Below, in pieces: positions 14,283 to 21,726 of a DNA stretch of 22,204 nt. Every line of letters starts with the position of its first letter. The stretch's first letter is position 1. Source of the stretch: a bacterium. GTDB taxonomy: Bacteria; UBA9089; CG2-30-40-21. The notes under the pieces are model-generated. The model saw only the letters and a program-made list of their open reading frames with translations. It did not search any database and was not told the origin of the DNA. Both the position numbers and the translations under genes were made by a program. The DNA is taken from positions 1-22,204 of the forward strand of contig JAHIZN010000370.1 of assembly GCA_018814245.1 (NCBI GenBank). The letters run 5' to 3'.

Positions 14283-14323
14283 ATTCAACAATTTAACAAT
14301 TGACAATTGCTGAATTGTTGAAT
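14283..14323. repeat. AT-rich hairpin; rest of the gap to 14466 has no gene
   Basis: ATTCAACAATT (14283-14293) pairs with AATTGTTGAAT (14313-14323). The remaining bases to the next gene contain repeated ACCTCTGGCAG words (14426-14436) and a TTGACT (14333) without a good -10 partner. The gap 13921-14466 therefore holds repeats only, ending with the AAGGAGG ribosome binding site of the PpsA-like gene. Confidence 0.6.
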
Positions 14324-14466
14324 TGCTAAATGTTGACTTTTATGCCGTAATGCCTTACATCCCTCACTGACGAGGGCAGGGGGGTGATTGGCTGAAGGAT
14401 GCAGCCCCTCTGGCGGAGATAACACCTCTGGCAGCTGACGGCTGAACGCTTATCAAGGAGGCTATC

Positions 14467-16311
14467 ATGTCTAATCATTCAACCAAACGATTTCCATCAC
14501 CCTTTGAGATAAAAGCACCTGAGGGTGCAGAGGGTTGGGAGGAGATGTATCCTTATTACCTTTTGTTTAGTGATGACCGCAGGGATTTTGAGGACAAAAG
14601 GTTCTGGTTTTGTGATACCATGCACCATCCTGTGCCCCTATACCCCTTTGATGCCATTACTGCTGAAAGCTGGGGGCCAAGTCTGGGAGCGTATAATTCA
14701 CGAATATTCATGATGCCGCCTGCCCTTGGTATTGCTCAGCGGGTCTTGAATGGCTACCTGTATATCAGCCCCATTGCTGTGGATGACCCTGGAGAAATAG
14801 AAGAGAGGATGCAGGATTTTGAGCAGAGGGCAGGGTTTTATTACCAGAATTGGGATACCTTGTATAAAAAATGGAAAGACAAGGTAACCTTTGAGATTGA
14901 AAGCCTGAAAGCCATAGAGATTCCACATTTGCCGAAAAAGGATAAAATAGAAATAGTGACAGATGGTCTGGGTATTTCTACCGGGTTTCTGCTTCTTGAT
15001 GCATACAACCATCTCATAGAGAGCATGCTGCGAATATGGTCATACCACTTTGAATTTTTGAACCTTGGTTATGCTGCCTTCCTTGATTTCTCATGGTTTA
15101 TGAAAAAATGCTTTCCAGATATATCTGACCAGACCATTACCCAGATGGTTGCTGGTATTGATGTTATTCTTTTTCATCCTGACACAGTGTTAAGAAAGCT
15201 TGCCAAGCTTGCTGTAACACTTGACCTGCAGGGGATATTCCTCGATGGTCAGGATGTTGAGGAAATCATGTCAAACCTTGAGTCTTCAGACAATGGCAGA
15301 AAATGGTTAGAAGAACTGGAGGCTGTGAAGGATCCATTCTTTTACTTCAACTCTGGCACAGGATTTTACCATACCCCACGAAGCTGGATAGATGATTTTT
15401 CGGTTCCCTTTGCTGGAATTAAAGGGTATATCAAGATGCTGCAAAATGGAGAAAGCATAGAAAGGGATCAGGAGGGAATAAAAAAAGAGGCAGAAAGGCT
15501 AAAGGATGGATACTATGATTTATTAAGAACAGAATCGGATAAAAAGGCATTTACTGAAAAGCTTTCCTTAGCAAAGACTGTGTTCCCGTTTGTTGAAGAA
15601 CACAACTTCTTTGTAGAGCATTGGCATCACACCATTTTTTGGAACAAGATGCGGGAAATTTCCAGGGTTTTCATGGAGAATCAATTCTTTGGTGAGGAGG
15701 ACGATATCTTCTACCTGAATCGATACGAAATCTCTCAGGCACTCTATGACCTTTATGCCTCATGGGCAATTGGCTCACCAGCAAGGGGACCAGTGTACTT
15801 GCCCGTGATAATAGCCAGGAGGAAGAAAATAATCAAGGCATTGTCAAGTTACCAGCCAATACCGGCATTAGGGAGTCCACCTGAAAGGATTACGGAGCCG
15901 TTTACCATCATGCTCTGGGGGGTTGTCTCTGAGAAGATAAATGCCTGGCTTGAGGCATTATACGGCAGCAAGGGGACAGCCACCCTGTTAAAGGGTCATC
16001 CTGCCTCACCAGGAATCGCAGAGGGAAGGGCAAGGGTTGTCTTGACTGTTGAGGATTTGGTCAATATCGAGGATGGAGAGATATTGGTCTGTCCGATAAC
16101 TACCCCCTCATGGACACCAATATTTTCAAGAATAAGGGCTGTTGTTACCAATGTCGGCGGCAGCATGAGCCATGCAGCCATAATCTGCCGTGAATATGGG
16201 GTGCCGGCTGTGGTTGGAACAGGGGTTGCTACACAGATGATTAAAACCGGACAAATGTTAAGGGTTGATGGAAGGGCAGGGACAGTGGAGATTGGGGATT
16301 GGGAATCGTGA
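14467..16311 (+). CDS. PEP-synthase-like phosphohistidine protein, phenylphosphate synthase alpha (PpsA)-like
   Basis: A 614-residue protein whose C-terminal 110 residues are the PEP-utilising-enzyme mobile domain: KGHPASPGIAEGRARVV (509-525), LVCPITTPSWTPIF, then GGSMSHAAIICREYGVPAV (564-582) with phospho-accepting H569. The first 500 residues are a helical region specific to this subfamily. Size, layout and the position of the histidine agree with Thauera phenylphosphate synthase subunit 1 (about 70 kDa, catalytic His569 as I recall), which passes phosphate from its histidine to phenol. The ATP-binding half is encoded by the next gene, again as in the Pps enzyme. No phenylphosphate carboxylase genes are here, so the true acceptor is unknown. 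AAGGAGG is 6 nt before the ATG. The final ES codons and TGA stop come from the heptamer repeat. Confidence 0.78.
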   Translation: MSNHSTKRFPSPFEIKAPEGAEGWEEMYPYYLLFSDDRRDFEDKRFWFCDTMHHPVPLYPFDAITAESWGPSLGAYNSRIFMMPPALGIAQRVLNGYLYISPIAVDDPGEIEERMQDFEQRAGFYYQNWDTLYKKWKDKVTFEIESLKAIEIPHLPKKDKIEIVTDGLGISTGFLLLDAYNHLIESMLRIWSYHFEFLNLGYAAFLDFSWFMKKCFPDISDQTITQMVAGIDVILFHPDTVLRKLAKLAVTLDLQGIFLDGQDVEEIMSNLESSDNGRKWLEELEAVKDPFFYFNSGTGFYHTPRSWIDDFSVPFAGIKGYIKMLQNGESIERDQEGIKKEAERLKDGYYDLLRTESDKKAFTEKLSLAKTVFPFVEEHNFFVEHWHHTIFWNKMREISRVFMENQFFGEEDDIFYLNRYEISQALYDLYASWAIGSPARGPVYLPVIIARRKKIIKALSSYQPIPALGSPPERITEPFTIMLWGVVSEKINAWLEALYGSKGTATLLKGHPASPGIAEGRARVVLTVEDLVNIEDGEILVCPITTPSWTPIFSRIRAVVTNVGGSMSHAAIICREYGVPAVVGTGVATQMIKTGQMLRVDGRAGTVEIGDWES

Positions 16312-16440
16312 ATCTCGAATTGCGAATCGCGAATTGCGAATCGGGAATTGTGAATTAGCTCTTCAGATTCGCGATTCGCGATTCGCAATCCGCAATCCGC
16401 TCTTCAGATTCGCAATTCGCAATCCGCGATTCGAGATTCC
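16303..16440. repeat. Heptanucleotide repeat array, inverted arrangement
   Basis: Units run GAATCGT, GAATCTC, GAATTGC, GAATCGC, GAATTGC, GAATCGG, GAATTGT, then switch to two reverse-orientation blocks (GATTCGC, AATCCGC types) each preceded by CTCTTCA, ending GAGATTCCC at 16440. GGGAATC at the left edge pairs with GATTCCC at the right edge. The first two units supply the stop of the PpsA-like gene, and the array fills the whole gap to the PpsB-like gene apart from its ribosome binding site. Confidence 0.92.
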
Positions 16441-16454
16441 CAACAGGAGTCAGA

Positions 16455-17507
16455 ATGCGAGAATCTACATGTAGGCAGGATTTAATCGTTTGGTGTGATG
16501 AGCAGTCCATACCAGCTCAGATTGGCATGAAAAGTTGGTGCTTGAGCAGGGTAAGGAAGTCTGGCATAAAAACCCCTGAATGGTTTACCCTGACTACTAA
16601 TGCATTCCTTGATTTTCTGGTGGAGAATGGGATATATGAGGATATCAGGGGATTGATTCATGAATGGTTCAAGAGGGATGAGTGTCCTGATGCATCTGAG
16701 ATTTTTGCCAACACCAGTGTCCCTGGGGAAATAGCCTCACCAATAATGGATGCCTGCATCAGGCTTAAGGATAGAAATCAGCCTTTGATAAATGCAGCAC
16801 CCCTGACAACCGTAGAGACATCATATTGGGCGGGTTTGGAATCAGCCCCTACGATTTGTGGGTATCCGATTCCTGAACAGGTTAAATTTGCTGTCAGATC
16901 ATCTTCAATCGTGGAGGACACATCTGGTGCCAGCATGGCCGGGTTATATGATACATTCCTTGCCGTGGAGACAGGGATAGCGATTCTTGATGCTATCAAG
17001 GGCTGCTGGATGAGTGCTGCCTGTTTTCGTGCATTAACCTATCTCAAGAGGCTTGGCTTTGGGATTGCTGCTGACGATGAAGCTATTTCCCCTGAGTCTC
17101 TGGGCATGGGTGTCATTGTTCAGCAGATGGTTAAGCCGAAATTTAGCGGGGTGATGTTTACCATAAATCCAGTAAGCGGTGACCCATCAAAGATATACAT
17201 TGAGTATTCAAGGGGATTGGGAAAGGCTGTTGTCTCCGGAAGGATAACGCCGAATTTGGTAGTAGCGGATAAGATTACGCATCAGATTGATCGTCAGGGG
17301 ATGGATGATTTCCTTGATGATGATTATATCCACGGGCTAACATCCATTGGCAAAAGCATTGAAAAACTTTTTGGCTGCTATCAGGATATTGAATGGGCAA
17401 TAGATGATGATTCATCTGAGATTATCATCCTTCAGGCAAGACCTGAGACAATATGGAATAACAGAATCGCGAATCTTGAATCGCGAATTGCGAATCTGCA
17501 GAAATGA
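16455..17507 (+). CDS. PEP/pyruvate-binding ATP-grasp protein, phenylphosphate synthase beta (PpsB)-like
   Basis: A 350-residue stand-alone version of the N-terminal ATP-binding domain of PEP synthase/pyruvate phosphate dikinase. Motifs in order: AVRSSSIVEDTSGASMAG (146-163), the phosphate-binding loop; MGVIVQQMVKPKFSGVMFT (218-236); NPVSGD; and IEWAIDDDSSEIIILQARPE (312-331) with the metal-binding Glu and the terminal QxRPE signature. It would phosphorylate H569 of the upstream protein using ATP, as PpsB does for PpsA. Size (about 39 kDa) equals Thauera subunit 2. ATG 16455 follows CAGGAG by 6 nt. The conserved domain ends at ARPET; the last 15 residues (NNRIANLESRIANLQK region) are encoded by the 7-bp repeat and form a clean coiled-coil heptad pattern. 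Confidence 0.8.
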   Translation: MRESTCRQDLIVWCDEQSIPAQIGMKSWCLSRVRKSGIKTPEWFTLTTNAFLDFLVENGIYEDIRGLIHEWFKRDECPDASEIFANTSVPGEIASPIMDACIRLKDRNQPLINAAPLTTVETSYWAGLESAPTICGYPIPEQVKFAVRSSSIVEDTSGASMAGLYDTFLAVETGIAILDAIKGCWMSAACFRALTYLKRLGFGIAADDEAISPESLGMGVIVQQMVKPKFSGVMFTINPVSGDPSKIYIEYSRGLGKAVVSGRITPNLVVADKITHQIDRQGMDDFLDDDYIHGLTSIGKSIEKLFGCYQDIEWAIDDDSSEIIILQARPETIWNNRIANLESRIANLQK

Positions 17508-17586
17508 AACAGATTCGCGATTCACAATTTCTGCCAGAGTTACTCTCTGCAATTCGCGATTCGCAATTCGCAATTCGAGATTTGAG
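17464..17586. repeat. Heptanucleotide repeat array, inverted arrangement, partly coding
   Basis: Forward units (GAATCGC, GAATCTT, GAATCGC, GAATTGC) from 17464 lie in frame inside the PpsB-like gene. After its stop (17505-17507) come reverse-orientation units from about 17511 to 17586. The array thus straddles the gene end and spans almost the entire gap to the histidine kinase gene. Confidence 0.92.
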
Positions 17587-17600
17587 GTAATGCTCCTATC

Positions 17601-19544
17601 GTGGAAAATTTATTTGAACTTATCATAGAAAATGCAACGACATATTATCCTGATGAAACAAACCTGACCCATATGAAGAATGCCCTGGGTCTGGCAAGGA
17701 GATTGATTGAGATAGAGGGTGGGGATGAGGTAATAATCATCCCTGCGGTTATTCTTCATGATACTGGCTGGCATATCTTTTCTCCAGAGGATGAGGTCAG
17801 GGCAAGGAAACCATCTGTCCAGCTTGATAATATCATCTTAAACCATGAGCATGAGGCAGAGGGTGCCAGGATAGCAGAGAATATCCTCTCAAAATTAGAT
17901 TACCCTGTTGCAGACAAGAAGATGATCGTAAGGATTATCCTTGGGCATGACACCAGGGTAAAGCCAATCTCAATGGCTGATATGATTGTTAAGGATGCAG
18001 ACAGGCTGTCAAGATATACACCAGAGTGTTTCGATTTGTTTCGTGTTAAGCTCGGATATTCTAAGGCTCAATTTCTTGAATTGCTTAATGCAAATACAGA
18101 AAAATGGTTTTATACTGATTCGGCAAAGCTCCTTGCCAGAAGGTATCTATTAGAAAAAAAACTTGGTATTAAATTGAAAACAGGGCTGGCAGGGAAATTG
18201 TATGCGTTGCTGGCTCAATTAGAGGGTGAGGTATCTAAAGGGGTTAATGTAGATATTGAAGAAATTATATTAACATTTGTACGCGAGAAGATACATGGTG
18301 TTAAGAAAATGATTGAGATATATCTAATAAATTGTCCATGGGCTGGGCTCGAATATTTACAGCAGGATGACAGGTTCATAGACATAGCCACTCAGGCAGT
18401 AGGGGATGGCGGCTATATTGGAATAATTGACCGACAAACAGGAATGATCATCTTTCATCCGAATAAAAAAATTGTTAATATGCCGTTAGAAGAGCTCAGG
18501 AAAAAGGAAAGACCGCCTGAATACCTGTATGGATTCTGGGATTGGTATAATCGTGCCCTGTCTGGTGAAGAGTTTTCGTCTTATTATCAGGGGATGAATA
18601 TTGCCAATGAGATTGTGGATAAATTTCAGTATGTTATCCCATTAGACATCGGTAATTTCAAATGGGCAATTGTTTGTGCTGCAATATACATGGATTTCTT
18701 TAAGCCGACAGAGATTATTACCGCTAATATCCTTCAATCTGTGAGAGAGGTTTCAGATGAGGTTGGAATGCTTGCCAGTGGGTTAGAGGATGCTAACAAA
18801 CAGCTCAGGGAAGAGATGATGCAGCGAAAGGAGCTGGAGGAAAAACTGATAAAAACAGAAAAAATGGCTGTAGCTGCTCAGCTTGCAGCAGAGATTGCCC
18901 ATGAGGTCAAAAACCCATTACAAGTCATCAATTCTGTGGTATATTTATTGAAAAGAACGATTGCAGAAAATATTCCTGGACTCCAAACCCCCCTTAAACA
19001 GATTAGTGATGCTGTTACAAGGGCAAATGGGTTTATTAATGACCTGCTCAACATCTCCAGACCATTTGAGCTGGTGCTCGGTGTAATGGATGTAAACGAT
19101 ATGATCAAAAAGGCAATGGATGAGCTGCCAAAAGATATTCTTGTTAATATAGATGTAATTCTTGAGCTATCTGATGGCTGCCTTGAGATTTCCGGTGATA
19201 TTGACCGTCTCAAACAGGTTATGATTAATCTTATCAAGAATGCTGTTGAGGCTATGAATACAAGCCTTGAAAAAAGATTATGGATTGAAAGCAAATTAGA
19301 TGATGGGTGGGTAAGAGTGGTTGTCAGGGATAGTGGTCACGGCATTCTTAATGAGAATATTGATAAGGTATTTGACCCGTTTCATACCACCAAGCCAAAG
19401 GGGATTGGGCTCGGACTGGCTATATGCAAGCGGTTTATTGAGGCACATCGAGGCAGTATAGAGTTGACAAGCGAGGTTGGGAAGGGGACAGAGTTTGTTA
19501 TTTTGCTGCCTTCTCTTAATCCTCAATTGAGAATAGCACCATGA
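17601..19544 (+). CDS. Soluble HD-domain, Cache-like, histidine kinase
   Basis: A 647-residue three-part sensor kinase. Residues 15-200 are an HD domain (H24; H53-D54 in ILHDTGW; NHEHE with H82 and H84; KDADRL with D132 and D134), so metal-binding residues are complete. Residues about 215-370 resemble a Cache sensor (YIGIIDRQTGMIIFHPN). A coiled linker (380-420) leads to HisKA with H434 in EIAHEVKNPL and an ATPase domain with N547 (NLIKNAVEAM), DSGHGI (577-582), FDPFHTTK (591-598) and GIGLGLA (601-607). No transmembrane helix or signal peptide is evident, which is odd for a Cache protein and suggests a cytosolic signal. GTG 17601 is the only plausible start; GAGG is about 13 nt upstream. No response regulator is adjacent. 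The stop codon lies within the terminator stem. Confidence 0.88.
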   Translation: MENLFELIIENATTYYPDETNLTHMKNALGLARRLIEIEGGDEVIIIPAVILHDTGWHIFSPEDEVRARKPSVQLDNIILNHEHEAEGARIAENILSKLDYPVADKKMIVRIILGHDTRVKPISMADMIVKDADRLSRYTPECFDLFRVKLGYSKAQFLELLNANTEKWFYTDSAKLLARRYLLEKKLGIKLKTGLAGKLYALLAQLEGEVSKGVNVDIEEIILTFVREKIHGVKKMIEIYLINCPWAGLEYLQQDDRFIDIATQAVGDGGYIGIIDRQTGMIIFHPNKKIVNMPLEELRKKERPPEYLYGFWDWYNRALSGEEFSSYYQGMNIANEIVDKFQYVIPLDIGNFKWAIVCAAIYMDFFKPTEIITANILQSVREVSDEVGMLASGLEDANKQLREEMMQRKELEEKLIKTEKMAVAAQLAAEIAHEVKNPLQVINSVVYLLKRTIAENIPGLQTPLKQISDAVTRANGFINDLLNISRPFELVLGVMDVNDMIKKAMDELPKDILVNIDVILELSDGCLEISGDIDRLKQVMINLIKNAVEAMNTSLEKRLWIESKLDDGWVRVVVRDSGHGILNENIDKVFDPFHTTKPKGIGLGLAICKRFIEAHRGSIELTSEVGKGTEFVILLPSLNPQLRIAP

Positions 19545-19566
19545 TTTATCATGGTGAGATTTTTTT
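19537..19566 (+). terminator. Intrinsic terminator after the histidine kinase gene
   Basis: CACCATGAT (19537-19545) pairs perfectly with ATCATGGTG (19548-19556), followed by a run of seven T (19560-19566). The kinase stop codon (19542-19544) is inside the stem. It ends the 14467-19544 gene group before the tRNA promoter. Confidence 0.82.
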
Positions 19567-19582
19567 GCTGTGTAAAAAAAAG

Positions 19583-19611
19583 TTGCATTTTCAAAATACA
19601 TATGATATACT
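19583..19611 (+). promoter_or_regulatory. Promoter of the tRNA pair (and possibly the E1-like gene)
   Basis: TTGCAT (19583-19588), a 17-nt spacer and TATACT (19606-19611) with upstream TG. Transcription would begin a few bases before the first tRNA nucleotide at 19622. No terminator follows the tRNAs, so read-through into the downstream cluster is possible. Confidence 0.62.
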
Positions 19612-19621
19612 TTAACTTATT

Positions 19622-19700
19622 CGGGACGTAGCGTAGCCTGGTTCATCGCACCAGCCTGGGGGGCTGGGGGTCGCTGGTTCGAATCCAGTCGTCCCGACCA
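19622..19700 (+). tRNA. tRNA-Pro (anticodon GGG)
   Basis: Folds as a complete cloverleaf: acceptor CGGGACG with CGTCCCG, the C1-G72 pair typical of bacterial tRNA-Pro, D stem GCG/CGC, anticodon stem CCAGC/GCTGG with loop CTGGGGG (anticodon GGG), and T arm GCTGG-TTCGAAT-CCAGT. The 3' ACCA is encoded. It decodes CCC/CCU. Confidence 0.95.
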
Positions 19701-19703
19701 TGT

Positions 19704-19779
19704 ACGCCCGTAGCTCAGATGGAAGAGCAACGGTTTCCTAAACCGTTTGTCGGAGGTTCGAATCCTCTCGGGCGTACCA
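19704..19779 (+). tRNA. tRNA-Arg (anticodon CCT)
   Basis: Cloverleaf with acceptor ACGCCCG/CGGGCGT, D arm GCTC...GAGC, anticodon stem ACGGT/ACCGT with loop TTCCTAA (anticodon CCT, reading AGG), T arm GGAGG-TTCGAAT-CCTCT, encoded ACCA. Only three bases separate it from tRNA-Pro, so the two share a transcript. AGG codons are common in this window. Confidence 0.95.
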
Positions 19780-19788
19780 AATTTATTA

Positions 19789-20988
19789 GTGGTGGAAGAA
19801 AAAATTGTGGAAGAAAATATCATAATTCAGGATGTTGAGAAGGAAAGATATGCCTCTTTCTCGTTTATTCCCTGGTGGGATCAGGAAAAGATAAAAAAAA
19901 GCAGGATATTGGTTGTAGGTGCCGGTGCATTAGGCAATGAAGTTCTGAAAAATTTAGCATTGATTGGCATAGGGGATATATTTATTATTGATTATGACAA
20001 AATAGTTAATGCTGATCTTACCCGATCTGTATTGTACAGACAAGAGGATGAGGGAAAGGATAAAGCATCCATTGCCTCAGAGAGAGTTAGGCAGATAAAT
20101 CCTGATGTAAGGGTTCAGTACCTTCATGGTGATGTGGTCTGGGATATAGGGTTGGGACTTTTTCGTCGTATGGATGTTATTATTGGCTGTGTAGACAATC
20201 GGGAAGCAAGGCTATCCATCAATCAAGCCTGTTGGAAGGTAAATAAGCCATGGATAGATGGTGGGATAGATGTTCTTAATGGGGTGGTAAGTGTTTTTAT
20301 TCCTGGTCAGGGTGCTTGTTATGAATGTACCTTGACAGACCTGGACTATAAAATTCTGGGGGCAAAATATTCCTGTCCGCTTCTCAGATACAGCGATCTT
20401 GTCTCTGGCAAGGTGCCGACAACCCCAACCACAGCTGCTATTATTGCCGGGCTTCAGGTACAGGAAACCCTCAAGCTGATTCACAAAATGGATGTCCCAT
20501 CAGGTAAGGGAATAATTTATAATGGTTTTACCTATGAATCATACTTGGTTGAATATGCAGAAAAAAAGAATTGTTTAAGTCATGAACGCTATCAGCCGAT
20601 AATAGAAATAACCCAAGATTCCTCCATTACCTTCAGGCAATTGTTAGACATTGCAAATGATTATTTGGGGGAAGGGGCGCATTTAGAGTTAGACAGGGAT
20701 CTTATCTGGAAACTTGAGTGTAAAGGGTGTGAATATCAAAAACTATTGTTGCGGGTTTTAGGCAAGGTTACCCTTGAACAAGGCAGTTGTCCTGAATGCA
20801 ATCAGCCCTGTCATCTGGAAATGAAGCATATTATTACCAGAGAGGATGAGGAAGTGCTTGATATAACCATTGCTCAAACAGGTTTGCCTGATTTATATGT
20901 TATAACTGTTAGAAATGGTGAAGAGGTTTGCTATCTTGAGTTAAGTGGAGATGAAGCAAAGATATTCCACCTGTGCGGTTGTGGATAA
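19789..20988 (+). CDS. E1-like ubiquitin/ThiF-family adenylyltransferase with C-terminal zinc domain
   Basis: About 399 residues. A ThiF/MoeB/E1 domain (30-255) would adenylate the C-terminus of a ubiquitin-like protein: VVGAGALGNEV (GxGxxG at 44-49), IDYD, then RQEDEGKDKA with R84 and K92, and D136 in GCVDN, all matching MoeB active-site residues. Zinc ligands CYEC (177/180) plus CLSH (262/265). C196 in KYSCPLLRYSD before VPTTPTTA is the likely catalytic cysteine. The C-terminal part (285-399) has a second Cys cluster (311, 314, 334, 337, 341) and a domain ending VRNGEEVCYLELSGD, a layout I associate with E1s of bacterial ubiquitin-like operons rather than ThiF or MoeB. The start is uncertain: the frame extends into tRNA-Arg, and GTG 19789, 19792 or 19807 are possible, none with a good Shine-Dalgarno. 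The last residues HLCGCG come from the MITE. Confidence 0.85.
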   Translation: MVEEKIVEENIIIQDVEKERYASFSFIPWWDQEKIKKSRILVVGAGALGNEVLKNLALIGIGDIFIIDYDKIVNADLTRSVLYRQEDEGKDKASIASERVRQINPDVRVQYLHGDVVWDIGLGLFRRMDVIIGCVDNREARLSINQACWKVNKPWIDGGIDVLNGVVSVFIPGQGACYECTLTDLDYKILGAKYSCPLLRYSDLVSGKVPTTPTTAAIIAGLQVQETLKLIHKMDVPSGKGIIYNGFTYESYLVEYAEKKNCLSHERYQPIIEITQDSSITFRQLLDIANDYLGEGAHLELDRDLIWKLECKGCEYQKLLLRVLGKVTLEQGSCPECNQPCHLEMKHIITREDEEVLDITIAQTGLPDLYVITVRNGEEVCYLELSGDEAKIFHLCGCG

Positions 20989-21304
20989 TTGCATCAAGTC
21001 AATAGAACACCGTTTCACAGGACTCCTTAGCCTGTAGCTATTGCAACGAGAAGAGACAGCACCTCTGGCAGAGAAAGAGCCACAAAGGGTGTAAACTCTT
21101 AGGGAAAATAATTGTGAGCGATAACTAAGGTAATTGCAAATGAAAAGAGCCGTTGACAAGGGTTGTATTTCTTAGAATTTACACCCTTTGTGGCTCTTTC
21201 TTTCATAAAAATGAGATTAACACGATTATTGCGTGCCTCTCATGAGTGCTGATTTGCGTGCTATTGCTGTATTTTGCGGTTTAATGCAACAACCGCACAG
21301 GTGG
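20967..21304. mobile_element. Complete nested-TIR MITE-like element, 338 bp
   Basis: Outer arms CCACCTGTGCGGTTGT (20967-20982) and the exact complement at 21289-21304; inner perfect 23-bp arms 21073-21095 and 21178-21200. The left flank holds CTATTGCAACGAGAAGAG and AGCACCTCTGGCAGAG, also found at 22147-22182. No open frame encodes a transposase. It overlaps the last 22 nt of the E1-like gene and separates it from the RING-like gene. Related copies are at 1-133, 9112-9235, 14021-14280 and 22100-22204. Confidence 0.88.
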
Positions 21305-21313
21305 CAATAGTTT

Positions 21314-21330
21314 GTAACTATTCAGGCAGC
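21314..21330 (+). repeat. Dispersed module GTAACTATTCAGGCAGC
   Basis: This word, continuing as AAAAATACAG, recurs with few changes at 14058-14083, as a reverse-complement fragment at 3447-3459, and at 4483-4500, where it overlaps the last codons and stop of the large OmpA-domain gene. It sits just outside the MITE at 20967-21304. It could be a preferred neighbour or a decayed element end. Confidence 0.5.
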
Positions 21331-21380
21331 AAAAATACAGAATTGACTATCTCTCTTTCTACAAAAGGCTTAAATTAAAC

Positions 21381-21614
21381 ATGGAAATAGGTAATTGGAT
21401 AAAAAAACTTATGTGTAAACAGGTGCCTGTCAAGGTGCTTGTTGTTATTTCTGTAAATACAATAGAGTGTGCATATTGTCATGCCTCAATAAAAACAGGG
21501 ACTTATGCTGTTCAATGCCCATTTTGTTATGCTGTTCATCATGCAGAATGTTGGAAAGAAGGCAGAGGTTGTGGTGTGTTTGGATGTAAATGCTCTCCAA
21601 AGAGGAAAGGCTGA
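21381..21614 (+). CDS. Prokaryotic RING-like binuclear zinc protein (possible E3-type component)
   Basis: A 77-residue protein with a treble-clef/RING cross-brace pattern: C30-AY-C33, then C46-PF-C49, H53-H54, C57 in AECW, C64 and C69-K-C71. The spacing CxxC-x12-CPxC-x3-HHxxCW-x6-C-x4-C matches the prokaryotic RING families described by comparative genomics in operons with ubiquitin-like, E1 and E2 proteins. Residues 1-28 are a short, partly hydrophobic leader (VKVLVVISV), too short for a confident membrane anchor. The E1-like gene lies upstream across the MITE and the ubiquitin-like gene lies downstream across a 112-bp palindrome. The ATG has only a distant AAAGG; ATG 21411 is an alternative. 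Without an E2 in view, an E3 role is inferred from context only. Confidence 0.72.
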   Translation: MEIGNWIKKLMCKQVPVKVLVVISVNTIECAYCHASIKTGTYAVQCPFCYAVHHAECWKEGRGCGVFGCKCSPKRKG

Positions 21615-21726
21615 GTGAGAATTAAAAATTATGAATTATGAATTAAAAATGAAGGAGGGGATATTGGTAACCGTTCAGGTATAAATATCGACACAGTATT
21701 TTTAATTCATAATTTTTAATTCTCAC
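21615..21726. repeat. Palindromic element with perfect 23-bp arms
   Basis: Arms 21615-21637 (starting GTGAGAATTAAAAATTATGA) and 21704-21726 are exact reverse complements. It begins directly after the stop of the RING-like gene and ends about 5 nt before the ribosome binding site of the ubiquitin-like gene. It shares AATTATGAATTATGAATT words with the palindrome at 12044-12145. The folded hairpin could modulate the ratio of the two proteins. Confidence 0.85.

Noticed and set aside
14467..16311. Full phosphoenolpyruvate synthase split by a frameshift into two genes
   Set aside because: The order is reversed compared with PEP synthase (mobile domain first, ATP-grasp second), each has its own ribosome binding site, and the sizes match separate Pps subunits.
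16265..16474. Plus-strand open frame rich in FAIRNPRF peptides
   Set aside because: It lies almost wholly in the heptamer array and overlaps the end of the PpsA-like gene in another frame; six-frame openness is a property of the repeat.
16303..17586. CRISPR array
   Set aside because: The repeat unit is 7 bp in direct tandem with no unique spacers, and no cas gene is present.
19747..19788. Upstream extension of the E1-like gene
   Set aside because: These codons are the 3' half of tRNA-Arg; the family domain starts well downstream.
19789..20988. Thiamine or molybdopterin synthesis ThiF/MoeB
   Set aside because: The extra C-terminal zinc domain and the neighbouring RING-like and YukD-like genes fit a ubiquitin-like pathway better; no thi or moe gene is nearby.
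21343..21376. Promoter ahead of the RING-like gene (TTGACT at 21343)
   Set aside because: No acceptable -10 hexamer is found 16-18 nt downstream.
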